A stretch of DNA of 64,000 nucleotides from Clostridia bacterium (GTDB lineage Bacteria; Bacillota; Clostridia; Christensenellales; Aristaeellaceae). A program made the position numbers and the translations under genes. Location of the stretch: positions 1 through 64,000 of the forward strand of contig JAFXUZ010000032.1 in the NCBI GenBank assembly GCA_017524725.1, given 5' to 3'. This document shows, one piece after another, positions 35,051 through 43,018 of this stretch (position 1 is its first letter; each line of letters begins with the position of its first letter). The notes under the pieces were generated by a model that was not told the DNA's origin, searched no databases, and was given only the letters and a program-made list of their open reading frames with translations.

Positions 35051-35480
35051 GGCTCCACCATTCCTTCAATGCTTCGTAGGAGTCGATTTCCCGTTTTCCC
35101 TTTTTCTCATATACCATCACTTTGTCCATATCAAAGGAAATCAGCGGGTAATCGCAGTAGATGTTCCCTTCGGGCAAAGAATAAATCAAGTCCAGCGCGT
35201 TATCGCCGCATTCCCGGATATCAAAAACCTTGTCCGGGTTATACAGCACGTTCAGCGCCGTTTTGCAGCCGGTGGAGAGCTTGTCAATGTTCAAAGCCAT
35301 CCCGTCAAACCGGGAGCTGATGGAAAACGGGCTCAGCATATCGGAATGATCGATCTGCCGGATGATCTCTTTGGCCCTGTCATCCAGAAGCGACACCGTG
35401 TTTTGGTTGAAATAAATATCGTTCATCACAACCAACTCCAGGCCTTTGGATGAAGGCTTTTTCTTATAAACCGTGATCAT
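35040..35480 (-). CDS. DUF4869-like protein
   Basis: This 146-residue cytoplasmic protein matches my memory of DUF4869: ITVYKKKP at the start, a central helical region (LDDRAKEIIRQIDHSDML), then STGCKTALNVLYNPDKVFDI and YCDYPLISFDMD. The function is unknown. The ATG follows the stop of the Toprim-like gene directly (TAAATG), and its 3' end overlaps the mini-ATPase gene, so it is the middle gene of a tight three-gene unit. Confidence 0.65.
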   Translation of the reverse strand: MITVYKKKPSSKGLELVVMNDIYFNQNTVSLLDDRAKEIIRQIDHSDMLSPFSISSRFDGMALNIDKLSTGCKTALNVLYNPDKVFDIRECGDNALDLIYSLPEGNIYCDYPLISFDMDKVMVYEKKGKREIDSYEALKEWWSHEN

Positions 35481-36170
35481 TTACAGTCCCACCCCTTCAA
35501 ACGCTGCTTTCAATGCAGAGCGATCTGCCAATAATTTTGCCTTTTCCCCTGCGCTTATTCGCTGGCTGTCCAGGCCGCACATATCATTTCTTTGCCGCTC
35601 TGCCCATTCACAGCAGGTGTTGATAAAGCAATCGCCGACCTGTGATTTGTCGGTTTCAAAGCCGGTATTGCGGGTGATTTCATACAGCAGCTTTGCGGCG
35701 ATCTGTTCGGAGTTCTTGCTTTCATACCCTTCAAATGCCGCTTTGAAGGCTTGCAGTCCTGCGGCATCCGCGCCAGAAGCGTTCTGCTGAAGGAATGCGG
35801 CTCTTGCCTGCAGCAGGCTTTGCCGTTTCTCCTTCAATTCGTCCTCCTCGGAAAACACCCATTGCTCCAGCAATTCAAAAGACAACAAGGCAAATTCAAA
35901 GGAATGCACTTTGAAGACATGAACGTTGTCTTTCCCATCAATTACCGCTTTCAAGCGCCGGGTTTCTCTCAGCACGTCCGGGTTATCCACGGCAGTATCC
36001 ATGACGATGTAGTACACATTTCCATCAGCAGCAATTTTACTCGCGGCTTTTCTCAATCCTGTGTTGCTGCCTTTGGTCTCCACCGTCACATCCGGGTAGA
36101 GTTTCCGAAAGAGAGCGCTCCAAAATTGATACCCGGATTTGCTGTCTTCACACCATAAGAATTTGCTCAC
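35481..36170 (-). CDS. Toprim-like protein (OLD/DUF4435-type pattern)
   Basis: The 229-residue protein begins with strand-Glu-Asp (FLWCEDSKSG, Glu8) and then has VYYIVMDTAVDN (Asp58 and Asp62) and FKVHSFEFALLS, the order expected of a Toprim metal site. The rest is helical. Toprim proteins of this kind are nucleases or effectors in OLD and PARIS-like defence. The GTG at 36170 has AAGGAG 11 bases upstream. It is the first gene of the three-gene unit with the DUF4869-like protein and the mini-ATPase, placed between hsdS and hsdR. Confidence 0.62.
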   Translation of the reverse strand: MSKFLWCEDSKSGYQFWSALFRKLYPDVTVETKGSNTGLRKAASKIAADGNVYYIVMDTAVDNPDVLRETRRLKAVIDGKDNVHVFKVHSFEFALLSFELLEQWVFSEEDELKEKRQSLLQARAAFLQQNASGADAAGLQAFKAAFEGYESKNSEQIAAKLLYEITRNTGFETDKSQVGDCFINTCCEWAERQRNDMCGLDSQRISAGEKAKLLADRSALKAAFEGVGL

Positions 36171-36220
36171 GTGATGTGGTTCTCCTTTTACCTGTAAATG
36201 AAATCTATCTATTCAATTCA

Positions 36221-36613
36221 CTATTTATGGCATTGCTCATAGCAATAACGCAAAACGGCAACATCGTCGAGAATTTCGCTCTCTGCAATTGCTTTATACC
36301 AATCATTATCCTTTTCTCTATTTTGAACAAACAAATAATGCTGAATATGCTTATACAACAAAGTCTGGACAAATCCTGGTATTTTTGCATTGGTATCCAA
36401 TATTTGCTTTAATACAGTTGAAGTTGTTTCGAAATCTGAAAGCAAACCATCGTTTCGTATTGCTTCATCCCATGCATTAATAAAATCAAGAATGAACATC
36501 TTAGCTTCAGATGTAATATGAGGTAGTTGTTTTGCAAGTTCATCATCAAACTGATATTCATTCTGACGGTAGCGTAGTATAAGATCGTTTATCTCTTTTA
36601 TAAAGCTAATCAT
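36221..36613 (-). CDS. small helical protein, AT-rich gene
   Basis: This 130-residue acidic, mostly helical protein is not recognised (DFINAWDEAIRNDGLLSDFE, YKHIQHYLFVQN). Its gene is clearly more AT-rich than its neighbours. AGGAG lies eight bases before the ATG at 36613. It lies 11 bases after hsdS copy 2 and 50 bases before the Toprim-like gene. It could belong to the Toprim module, for example as an immunity or sensor protein, which is speculation. Confidence 0.6.
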   Translation of the reverse strand: MISFIKEINDLILRYRQNEYQFDDELAKQLPHITSEAKMFILDFINAWDEAIRNDGLLSDFETTSTVLKQILDTNAKIPGFVQTLLYKHIQHYLFVQNREKDNDWYKAIAESEILDDVAVLRYCYEQCHK

Positions 36614-36624
36614 ATGCATTACTC

Positions 36625-37803
36625 CTATCCGAAGTATTTTTGCATTAAGCTATCAAACAACAACTGCGCTTCATCCAGCGCCTTCTGCACGACAACTTTT
36701 GATTTGTCGACCTGAGCAGAAAACTCCACGAACCTTACCTGTTCTGCAATAGGAGGCAATGGAAATTCGAGATTCCTACATTGTTCAAGACTCAAGTTTA
36801 ATTGCCTAATTCCAACAGCCTGTTCCACGAAAGGTCCTAATACCTTTGGTTGCATCAATGCTGCCAACAAATATCTTGGAAGAACATCATTTTGCGATCT
36901 AAAAATGGCAATAGCCTGGTTGATATTCCATTCTGCAAACTCATTAGTAACAAGTGAAAACTTCCCTAGTGGCGGTCCAACAATGTTCATCAACACATCA
37001 TTCGGGTAAACTTTTGAACGAGCCAGTTTACCATTGTGGATTGTTGCTGGAATATACTGTGGTTCAGCGTCAAAAAGGAGTTCCCCTGTAAAGCTTAAAT
37101 TATAGACTTTTAGGAAGGGGATCAGGCCAGTTTCATATTCGAATACTATCTCATCAGTTGGTGGAGTAGTACCCTTAGTGATAAAGTCGCATACTTCAGC
37201 AGCTTTAACAGTTCTGTACTTCCCACCCCCAAACATCTCGATAAATCGGGCTTTGATGAGGGTGTCGAGGGCGAGAAGCTGTTGCGTGTAAGCATCAATT
37301 GTTGACCGAACTTTCTGAAGGATCTGAGTTATTTCGGTTTGTTCAGTCAAATCAGGCAGATCAATGCTGAAGTTTCGTATACTTGCCGCAGAAAGATTTG
37401 GCTGTGAACTACCGTTATTAGCCATTGCAAGCTGTTCATGAATATCGGAAGAGTCAAGCGCAAGCATCAGATATTCACTTTTAATAAAAGTTGGATTTGG
37501 TCTGATGATTACTAAAGATGATGCAATCGCTCCCTTTACTTCATCTCCCACTATAGCTTTTTTACCTAATGACCCTCGTAGGCAATAAAGAATATCACCC
37601 GTAGTGAATTTACCGGAATTCAAACTATTATATTTTTCTAACGAAATATAATTCATGTCACTGAATTCTATTTCTCTTCCATTAAGATGACCAGCATTGA
37701 CAAAAGGTACTTCACCACTTGAGGATATATCCTCTTGTGATGGATAATTTTTCCCTCTGTCTCCATTAATCAATGTGGCGATTTCTCCCAGCGTTACTTT
37801 CAT
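36625..37803 (-). CDS. hsdS: type I restriction system specificity subunit HsdS (copy 2)
   Basis: The 392-residue protein has two target-recognition domains with unrelated sequence to copy 1. Its spacers are shared with copy 1: LIKARFIEMFG in the centre and VQKALDEAQLLFDSLMQKYFG at the end. It lies 43 bases downstream of hsdM, the normal position for the active specificity gene. The ATG at 37803 is preceded by GGGGGTGTGGGG, part of the seam repeat region. Confidence 0.93.
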   Translation of the reverse strand: MKVTLGEIATLINGDRGKNYPSQEDISSSGEVPFVNAGHLNGREIEFSDMNYISLEKYNSLNSGKFTTGDILYCLRGSLGKKAIVGDEVKGAIASSLVIIRPNPTFIKSEYLMLALDSSDIHEQLAMANNGSSQPNLSAASIRNFSIDLPDLTEQTEITQILQKVRSTIDAYTQQLLALDTLIKARFIEMFGGGKYRTVKAAEVCDFITKGTTPPTDEIVFEYETGLIPFLKVYNLSFTGELLFDAEPQYIPATIHNGKLARSKVYPNDVLMNIVGPPLGKFSLVTNEFAEWNINQAIAIFRSQNDVLPRYLLAALMQPKVLGPFVEQAVGIRQLNLSLEQCRNLEFPLPPIAEQVRFVEFSAQVDKSKVVVQKALDEAQLLFDSLMQKYFG

Positions 37804-37812
37804 CCCCACACC

Positions 37813-37828
37813 CCCACAAATCCGAATT
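37813..37828 (-). repeat. 16-bp seam repeat, copy 3
   Basis: AATTCGGATTTGTGGG on the minus strand between hsdM and hsdS copy 2. Confidence 0.8.
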
Positions 37829-37846
37829 TGTCGGATCCCTTTCTTT

Positions 37847-39310
37847 TTATTCTCCCAGCAGTTTCCGGAGCGCTTTTGTTTCCTCTTCGATCTGGGCATT
37901 CAGCCTGTCCAGCTCGTCCAGGATCTCGCTGGTAGGCGGGTACTCCACCGCGACGTAATCCGTCTTCTTGTACTTGTTGATGGAAAGATCGTAGTCGTTG
38001 TCAACGATCTCCTGCTTCGGCACAAAGAAGCTCTGTTCGGTACGTTCGCGTCCTTCCTCGGGGGCCAGATCATGGAACCGCGCAATGATGTCGGGGATAT
38101 CGTTGGCGTCAATGGGGCTGCGCTTGTCGTCCAGGCTGAAGCCGTCGGCCTTCATATCGTAGAACCATACTTTGTCCGTACCGCCATGGCCAGTCTTGGT
38201 GAAGATCAGGATGGCCGTGGAAACGCCGGCGTAGGGCTTGAACACGCCGGAAGGCATGGAGATGACCGCCTCCAGACGATTGAATTCCACCAGCTCCTGC
38301 CGCAGCGCCTTGTGCGCCTTGGAGGAACCAAACAGCACGCCATCCGGCACGATGGACGCGCAGCGGCCGCCTACCTTCAGCGCTTTCAGGAACAGCGCCA
38401 GGAACAGCAACTCCGTTTTCTTGGTGGGCGCAATCGCCAGCAGGTCCTTGGAGATGGTCTCCTTATCCAGACTACCGGTGAAGGGCGGGTTAGCCATAAT
38501 GAGGGAGTATTCCTCGCGATGGGTATTGTCTTCGGAAAGGGAATCCATCCAGGTGATATTGGGAGCCTCCACACCATGCAGCATCATGTTCATGGCGCCG
38601 ATGCGCAGCATGGTTTGATCGGTGTCAAAGCCGGTAAACATAGTGGTAATGTAGTGCTGCTTGGCGGACTTCTGCATCAGCTCTTTGGCATAGTGCTCGG
38701 AAATGTACTGAGCCGCAGCACAGATAAACCCTGCTGAGCCCATGGCCGGATCGCAAATGGTGTCCTCCAGCGTGGGCTTCATCAGTTCTACCATCATTTT
38801 GATGATGTGGCGCGGCGTGCGGAACTGGCCATTGGTGCCGCTCTGGGCGATCTGGGAGAGCAGGTATTCGTACACATCGCCCATGATGTCCTTGTTGTTC
38901 AGATCCAGGCTGTCCAGCGCGTCGACCACCTTCACCAGCACCCGGGCGGTGGGCACAAGGAACAGAGCGTCCTTCATATAGCGGGCAAAAGCCGTGTCCT
39001 TTCCGGCATTCAGCTCGTTCTTAATGAAGGGAAACACCTTGTCCGTCATGTTGCTGAACATGGCGTCAGCGTCATAGTGGCGGAAATTGCTCCAGCGGCA
39101 GTTCTGGTGATCCTTGTCGAAGATTGGATCGACTACAGGCATATCAAACGCGGCCGCGTTGGCTTCCTTGCGAAGCTCGTTGTCGTCCAGTATTTTGATG
39201 AACATCAGGTAGGTGATCTGCTCGATGACCGTCAGTGGATTAGTCATGCCGGAAGACCAGAAGATATCCCAAATGCCGTCGATCTTGTTTCTCAATTCGC
39301 CTGTAATCAT
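37847..39310 (-). CDS. hsdM: type I restriction system N6-adenine methyltransferase HsdM
   Basis: The 487-residue protein has the HsdM N-terminal helical domain, then the SAM-binding motif DPAMGSAGF (about 188-196) and the catalytic IMANPPF (about 263-269) of N6-adenine methylases. It methylates the sites selected by HsdS and protects host DNA. AAGGAG precedes the ATG. The XRE gene ends 33 bases upstream, and both are read from the promoter at 39606-39634. Confidence 0.96.
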   Translation of the reverse strand: MITGELRNKIDGIWDIFWSSGMTNPLTVIEQITYLMFIKILDDNELRKEANAAAFDMPVVDPIFDKDHQNCRWSNFRHYDADAMFSNMTDKVFPFIKNELNAGKDTAFARYMKDALFLVPTARVLVKVVDALDSLDLNNKDIMGDVYEYLLSQIAQSGTNGQFRTPRHIIKMMVELMKPTLEDTICDPAMGSAGFICAAAQYISEHYAKELMQKSAKQHYITTMFTGFDTDQTMLRIGAMNMMLHGVEAPNITWMDSLSEDNTHREEYSLIMANPPFTGSLDKETISKDLLAIAPTKKTELLFLALFLKALKVGGRCASIVPDGVLFGSSKAHKALRQELVEFNRLEAVISMPSGVFKPYAGVSTAILIFTKTGHGGTDKVWFYDMKADGFSLDDKRSPIDANDIPDIIARFHDLAPEEGRERTEQSFFVPKQEIVDNDYDLSINKYKKTDYVAVEYPPTSEILDELDRLNAQIEEETKALRKLLGE

Positions 39311-39343
39311 CGTGCTTCTCCTTTTCAGCTGTTTTGTTTGTGC

Positions 39344-39562
39344 TCAATTTGCAGTCTTCTCCGGGACTGCCTCGCAAATGTCTCCGATGTCACAATCGAG
39401 GGCTGAACAGATCTTCAGGATCACATCCATACTGATTGTTTCCCCCCGGCTCATTTTTGCGACAGATGACTGACTGACGCCGGCGACCGAAGCAAGGTCT
39501 TTTTTCTTTAAATCCTTATCGATCAGCATTTTCCAGAGCCTTTTATAACTGATTTCTCTCAT
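39344..39562 (-). CDS. XRE-family regulator of the hsd operon
   Basis: This 72-residue protein is a single Cro/C1-type helix-turn-helix: DLASVAGVSQSSVAKMSRGE, then ICSALDCDIGDICE. Such controller proteins time restriction against methylation. GAGGGG lies five bases before the ATG. It is the first gene of the operon, and an AT-rich repeat between its promoter and start could be its operator. Confidence 0.88.
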   Translation of the reverse strand: MREISYKRLWKMLIDKDLKKKDLASVAGVSQSSVAKMSRGETISMDVILKICSALDCDIGDICEAVPEKTAN

Positions 39563-39586
39563 AGCATCCCCTCATCTCTTGCGAAG

Positions 39587-39634
39587 GATATATAGATATA
39601 TCGAAATTATAACTGAAAATGAAGAAATTCGCAA
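39587..39634 (-). promoter_or_regulatory. promoter and possible operator of the hsd operon
   Basis: TTGCGA (39629-39634) and TATAAT (39606-39611) are 17 bases apart on the minus strand. Directly downstream GATATATAGATATATC (39587-39602, plus strand) is a doubled, near-symmetric element suited to binding the XRE dimer. Confidence 0.7.
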
Positions 39635-39913
39635 CAGATAATTGCGCAGTTACACAATTGTAATAGTTAGATGCGCAAAAACCGCGGATGTTCTCTCCAC
39701 GACCTGCTTGGTTTCAGCTTATTGTTATCTCCTGTTAGCGACAGAAGGTATTGTACATACTTGTATACCCATCTCGTCATCTGCATTCCACCCGGCTGTC
39801 CATCATATGCCGCCAACAGGACTTCGGCGTTATTTCCAGAATACCGGCTCCGGGTATATCTTCCCACACAGGCTGCAAAATGTCTTGAGTTTGATAGGCA
39901 AGGTGCTGTTTTC
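39635..39913. other. intergenic stretch without a supported gene
   Basis: Several frames are open here on both strands, but none has a ribosome-binding site or a recognisable protein. A short cysteine-pair peptide in one minus frame (FCSLCGKIYPEP) may be the remnant of a mobile-element gene. Confidence 0.4.
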
Positions 39914-40066
39914 TCAGTTGAATATGCTCTGCACTCGTTCAACGAATTTGGTCGGCAGGTCATAAAAAGAGAGCAACTCCCTGAAAATGCTCTCCACTTC
40001 ATCTGGAGTCAGGAGCTGCTCTTTGCCTGCAATCCATATCAGCCACTTTGGATAGCCGATAATCAA
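39914..40066 (-). CDS. small protein candidate (50 residues)
   Basis: This short frame gives a protein-like sequence (YPKWLIWIAG, LTPDEVESIFRELLSFYDLP). It starts at a TTG with AGGAAG directly upstream, close behind the small membrane-protein gene and in the same frame after its stop. It is not recognised. It may be a real accessory gene of the mobile element or the tail of a broken one. Confidence 0.35.
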   Translation of the reverse strand: MIIGYPKWLIWIAGKEQLLTPDEVESIFRELLSFYDLPTKFVERVQSIFN

Positions 40067-40084
40067 CTTCCTGCTGTACGCACT

Positions 40085-40387
40085 TTAGCATGTAATGAAA
40101 GCCAGCACTCTGTACATCAGATCGGCGGTCTTTCCGACGATCCAGTTGGCAAGGTGCGGCGCTGCCAAAAGGAACAGCCCTAAGCCCAGGCATTGATATG
40201 CCATTGCCGATGGAGCGCCTGCGATCCACTCGATGGCGGCACCGAAAATGAAAAGCCCTGAGACCAGGTTTGTGATCAGAGAACCGATCCCGATCAGGAT
40301 AGCGCAGGCCGCATGACACAGGAACAGCGCCAGAGCTGCCGGCATGGCAATCATCTTCAACGGAAGTCTGATGATTCGTCTGATCAT
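40085..40387 (-). CDS. small multi-pass membrane protein of clostridial mobile elements
   Basis: The 100-residue protein starts with a basic MIRRIIRLPLK and then has three membrane segments (about 12-35, 38-60 and 68-92). This resembles the short membrane proteins of clostridial conjugative transposons (CD1845-like), whose role is unknown. GGAGG lies eight bases before the ATG. With the hairpin array to its right it marks the right margin of the island. Confidence 0.5.
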   Translation of the reverse strand: MIRRIIRLPLKMIAMPAALALFLCHAACAILIGIGSLITNLVSGLFIFGAAIEWIAGAPSAMAYQCLGLGLFLLAAPHLANWIVGKTADLMYRVLAFITC

Positions 40388-40640
40388 GTTGGGCACCTCC
40401 TGCATCAATTCTTTGTGCAAAATCCAAGGTCTGTATCTGCCTGTTTACTGTTCCGGTCGGGCAGTGGTGTTCTTGCCCACATGGAGCGTGTCTGCCAAAA
40501 TGTTCGGTCTGGAGCTTGTCATTTGTGCTCAGATGAAGATCAACTCAGCCAGGATCCCTAAGCAATATCTGTCCGTGCTATGTACGCGATCACGCGCATC
40601 CGTCCCCAAGGCTTACGCATGAAGCAAAAGAACACGAATC
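40388..40640. other. decayed region of the mobile element
   Basis: Only very short frames are present, for example a 25-residue peptide on the minus strand starting MTSSRPNILADTLHVG. They look like remnants. No functional gene is supported. Confidence 0.4.
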
Positions 40641-40660
40641 AAACACGACACAGGGGGGTT

Positions 40661-40851
40661 ATCAGGGGGAACACCCCCTGATTGAGATCCGAGGGAGCGG
40701 CGTGTACGTGACCGAGGTTAAATTGCGGAGCAGTTTTTCCTTACGGCTTTGCCGCCCGGGAGCCCCGTAGGGGCGACAGGCAAAGCCGCCGGGGGGTCTC
40801 ACAGGGGGGACGTTGAGTCCCCCCTGTGGCTCACGCATTCATGCGTGAGCC
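40661..40851. repeat. array of four strong hairpins, possible transfer origin or element end
   Basis: Four stem-loops follow each other: a nine-base stem at 40661-40682 (ATCAGGGGG, loop AACA), a ten-base stem at 40744-40788 with an inner CCCC/GGGG hairpin, an 11-base stem at 40801-40827 (ACAGGGGGGAC, loop GTTGA), and an 11-base stem at 40828-40851 (GGCTCACGCAT, loop TC). None ends in a clear T-run. Such arrays occur at transfer origins and at the ends of clostridial elements; the role here is inferred. Confidence 0.55.
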
Positions 40852-40873
40852 GTGCATCCGTCCCGCTTCCGGA

Positions 40874-40902
40874 TTGACAGGGACGGCAAAAAGCAATACA
40901 AT
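40874..40902 (+). promoter_or_regulatory. promoter of the lipase-like gene
   Basis: TTGACA (40874-40879) and TACAAT (40897-40902) are 17 bases apart, a near-consensus sigma-A promoter just beyond the island. Confidence 0.8.
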
Positions 40903-40946
40903 TGTTCCATCAAATCGGCCCGGAGCGGCCTTTCCGGAGGCATCCA

Positions 40947-41963
40947 ATGGCAGGATTTTCACAAGGTACAGAAAACGGCGGACTGTTCAACGAAGACGGC
41001 CTGGTCCTCTCCGACAACTACAGCCGCGTGATGGACACACAGGTCATCCCCTTCCTTCACCGTCACCGCACCGACTTTAGCGTAAACCGCGGCGGCGTCA
41101 GCCTTTTTGCTTCCCGTTTCGTCCCGGAAGGGACGCCCCGCGGCACGGTCATGATCGTCCACGGCTTTACCGAAAACATCGAAAAATACGCCGAGATCAT
41201 CCATTCCCTTCTCAGGACCGGCTGGTGTGTCCTGGCCTACGACCAGCGGGGGCACGGCAGGTCAGGCCGCAAAAGCGGCATACAGGACCTGTCGCTCACC
41301 CACGTGGACCGCTTTGAGGACTACGTGGAGGATATGAAGGCCGTCATTGCCGATGCCCTCGCTCCGATGCCCGGGCCGAAAATGCTTTTATGCCACTCTA
41401 TGGGAGGCGCGGTATCCGCCATGTTCCTGGAAAACGAGCGCTGCCCCTTTGAAAGGGCGGTGTTCATGTCCCCGATGATCGCGCCCAACCTGGGCGGCGC
41501 GCCGGCATCCCTTGTCAAAGCGGTGTGCCTGGTTCCCATAGCCCTGGGCCTTGGGCAGCGCCGCGCTTTCATATCCCGGCCCTATACAGGCCCGGAGGAT
41601 TTTGACACCTCCTGCGCAACGGGGCTTGAGCGCTTCAGCTGGTATGAGACCCTTCGCGGGACCGCCGCGGAATTTACGAACAACGGTCCTTCCTACCGCT
41701 GGGCCCTGGAGGCCATCAACGTGACCAAAAAACTGCTGGCTCCCGGATTGCTGGAAAAAATAACCATCCCGGTACGCGTCTTTGGCGCCGAAAACGAATC
41801 AAGCGTCATCCCTTCCGCCCAGGAGACGTTCGTTTCACATTTGAAGAACGGCTCCCTGGAACGGATCCCCGGATCAAAGCACGAGATCTACCGTTCGCCC
41901 GACAGCGTCCTTTTCCCCTGGTGGCGGCGGGTCCTTTCCTTCCTTGCCGGCGAAACTGCCTGA
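40947..41963 (+). CDS. serine hydrolase of the monoacylglycerol lipase / lysophospholipase type
   Basis: This 338-residue alpha/beta-hydrolase has MIVHGFTENIEKYAE, LAYDQRGHGRSG and the nucleophile elbow LLCHSMGGA (about 150-158). The acid is near VFGAENE and the catalytic His in GSKHEIYR. The order fits PldB-type enzymes acting on monoglycerides or lysophospholipids. GGAGG lies six bases before the ATG at 40947. The GH113 gene follows 54 bases later and may be co-transcribed. Confidence 0.88.
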   Translation: MAGFSQGTENGGLFNEDGLVLSDNYSRVMDTQVIPFLHRHRTDFSVNRGGVSLFASRFVPEGTPRGTVMIVHGFTENIEKYAEIIHSLLRTGWCVLAYDQRGHGRSGRKSGIQDLSLTHVDRFEDYVEDMKAVIADALAPMPGPKMLLCHSMGGAVSAMFLENERCPFERAVFMSPMIAPNLGGAPASLVKAVCLVPIALGLGQRRAFISRPYTGPEDFDTSCATGLERFSWYETLRGTAAEFTNNGPSYRWALEAINVTKKLLAPGLLEKITIPVRVFGAENESSVIPSAQETFVSHLKNGSLERIPGSKHEIYRSPDSVLFPWWRRVLSFLAGETA

Positions 41964-42017
41964 ATCGCTGGACATTGCGGCCGCCGCGGAGCCCGCGGCC
42001 CGAACGGAGGCGTACCG

Positions 42018-43004
42018 ATGCCGGAGTTTTCTTTTGACAACTCTTTCCTGAACGCCTACACCTTCGGTTTCTGCGAAAAACGGGGATTCACTTCGGGCCG
42101 CGCCTGGAGGCATTCCCTTGACCTGATGGCCGAAACCACCCACTGCAACGCGGTCATCCTGCCGGTATGCGCCTGGCAGGATCACTGCTATTCCACGGAC
42201 ATCGTCTCCTCCGGCCCCGACGTTATGGACGCAGAGGATGTAAGCCGCGTCGCCTCCCGGGCCAGGGAACTTGGCCTTCAGGTGATCCTGAAAGCCATGG
42301 TAAACTGCCGGGACGGGTACTGGCGGGCGTATATCCGCTTTTTCGACCATCCTGTCCCCGTGGAGCCGGGATGGGACGACTGGTTTCCCCATTGGACGGA
42401 GCATGTGTGTGCTGTCGCCGAAATGGCCAGGGACAACGCCGCTGACCTTTTCTGCGTCGGCTGCGAGATGGTAGGCACGGACCACCGGGCAGATGAATGG
42501 CGCCGTCTTTGCCTGAGGGTGCGGGAGATCTATCCCGGCCCCATCACCTATAACTGCGACAAATACCAGGAGGACCGCGTTGCATGGTGGGACGCGGTGG
42601 ATGTGATCTCCTCCTCAGGCTACTATCCCATCGGCAGCATCGCAGAAAACCTGCAGCGCATACGGAAAGCGGCGGAAAAAGCCGGAAAACCCTTCATGTT
42701 CATGGAATGCGGGTGCCCTTCAAGAAAACACAGTGATACACGGCCGAATGACTGGCGATTCGGCGAAGGGACCGATCCCGATACCCAGGCCAGATGGTAT
42801 TCGGCTTTCCTGTGCGCTCTGCGGGATTTCCCGTTCGTCCGGGGCGTCGGCTGGTGGGACTGGCCGGCCACCCGGCTCTATCCCGAGTACGCGGGATATG
42901 ACAACAGCGGCTACTGCACCTTCGGAAAACCGGCCAATGCTATGCTGGCCCGCTTCGGGGATGAAATACGCAATCCCGGCACGGATCGGATCCTTACCGA
43001 ATAA
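42018..43004 (+). CDS. GH113-like glycoside hydrolase (beta-mannanase type)
   Basis: The 328-residue TIM-barrel protein has the family pattern VILKAMVNCRDGYWRAYI, FCVGCEMVGTDHR with the acid Glu, and FMECGCPSR with the nucleophile Glu, then VGWWDWPATRLYP. GH113 enzymes cut beta-1,4-mannans. There is no signal peptide, so it would act on imported oligosaccharides. GGAGG lies seven bases before the ATG. Confidence 0.8.
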   Translation: MPEFSFDNSFLNAYTFGFCEKRGFTSGRAWRHSLDLMAETTHCNAVILPVCAWQDHCYSTDIVSSGPDVMDAEDVSRVASRARELGLQVILKAMVNCRDGYWRAYIRFFDHPVPVEPGWDDWFPHWTEHVCAVAEMARDNAADLFCVGCEMVGTDHRADEWRRLCLRVREIYPGPITYNCDKYQEDRVAWWDAVDVISSSGYYPIGSIAENLQRIRKAAEKAGKPFMFMECGCPSRKHSDTRPNDWRFGEGTDPDTQARWYSAFLCALRDFPFVRGVGWWDWPATRLYPEYAGYDNSGYCTFGKPANAMLARFGDEIRNPGTDRILTE

Positions 43005-43018
43005 CAAGGGGAAACCGG

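Larger units (their letters stand above)
24644..40864. mobile_element. genomic island with type I R-M and embedded accessory modules
   Basis: Between two blocks of GC-rich chromosomal genes lies a stretch of lower GC whose genes are almost all on the minus strand. A TnpW-like gene is at the left end; a clostridial-element type membrane protein and an array of strong hairpins are at the right end. Core conjugation and integrase genes are absent. The exact ends and attachment sites could not be found, so the coordinates are approximate. Confidence 0.6.

Noticed and set aside
24644-39562. BREX or DISARM identity for the defence genes
   Set aside because: No PglZ, BrxL, DrmA or DrmB type proteins are present; the methylase, specificity and helicase subunits are those of a standard type I system.
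39671-40183. 170-residue plus-strand open frame at the right side of the island
   Set aside because: It is rich in Cys, Arg and Ser with no family pattern or ribosome-binding site, and it overlaps better minus-strand candidates.
40596-40864. 11-bp direct repeat GCATCCGTCCC (40596 and 40854) as element attachment sites
   Set aside because: The same 11-mer also occurs inside the HAD gene near 4871, and no copy exists at the left margin of the island.
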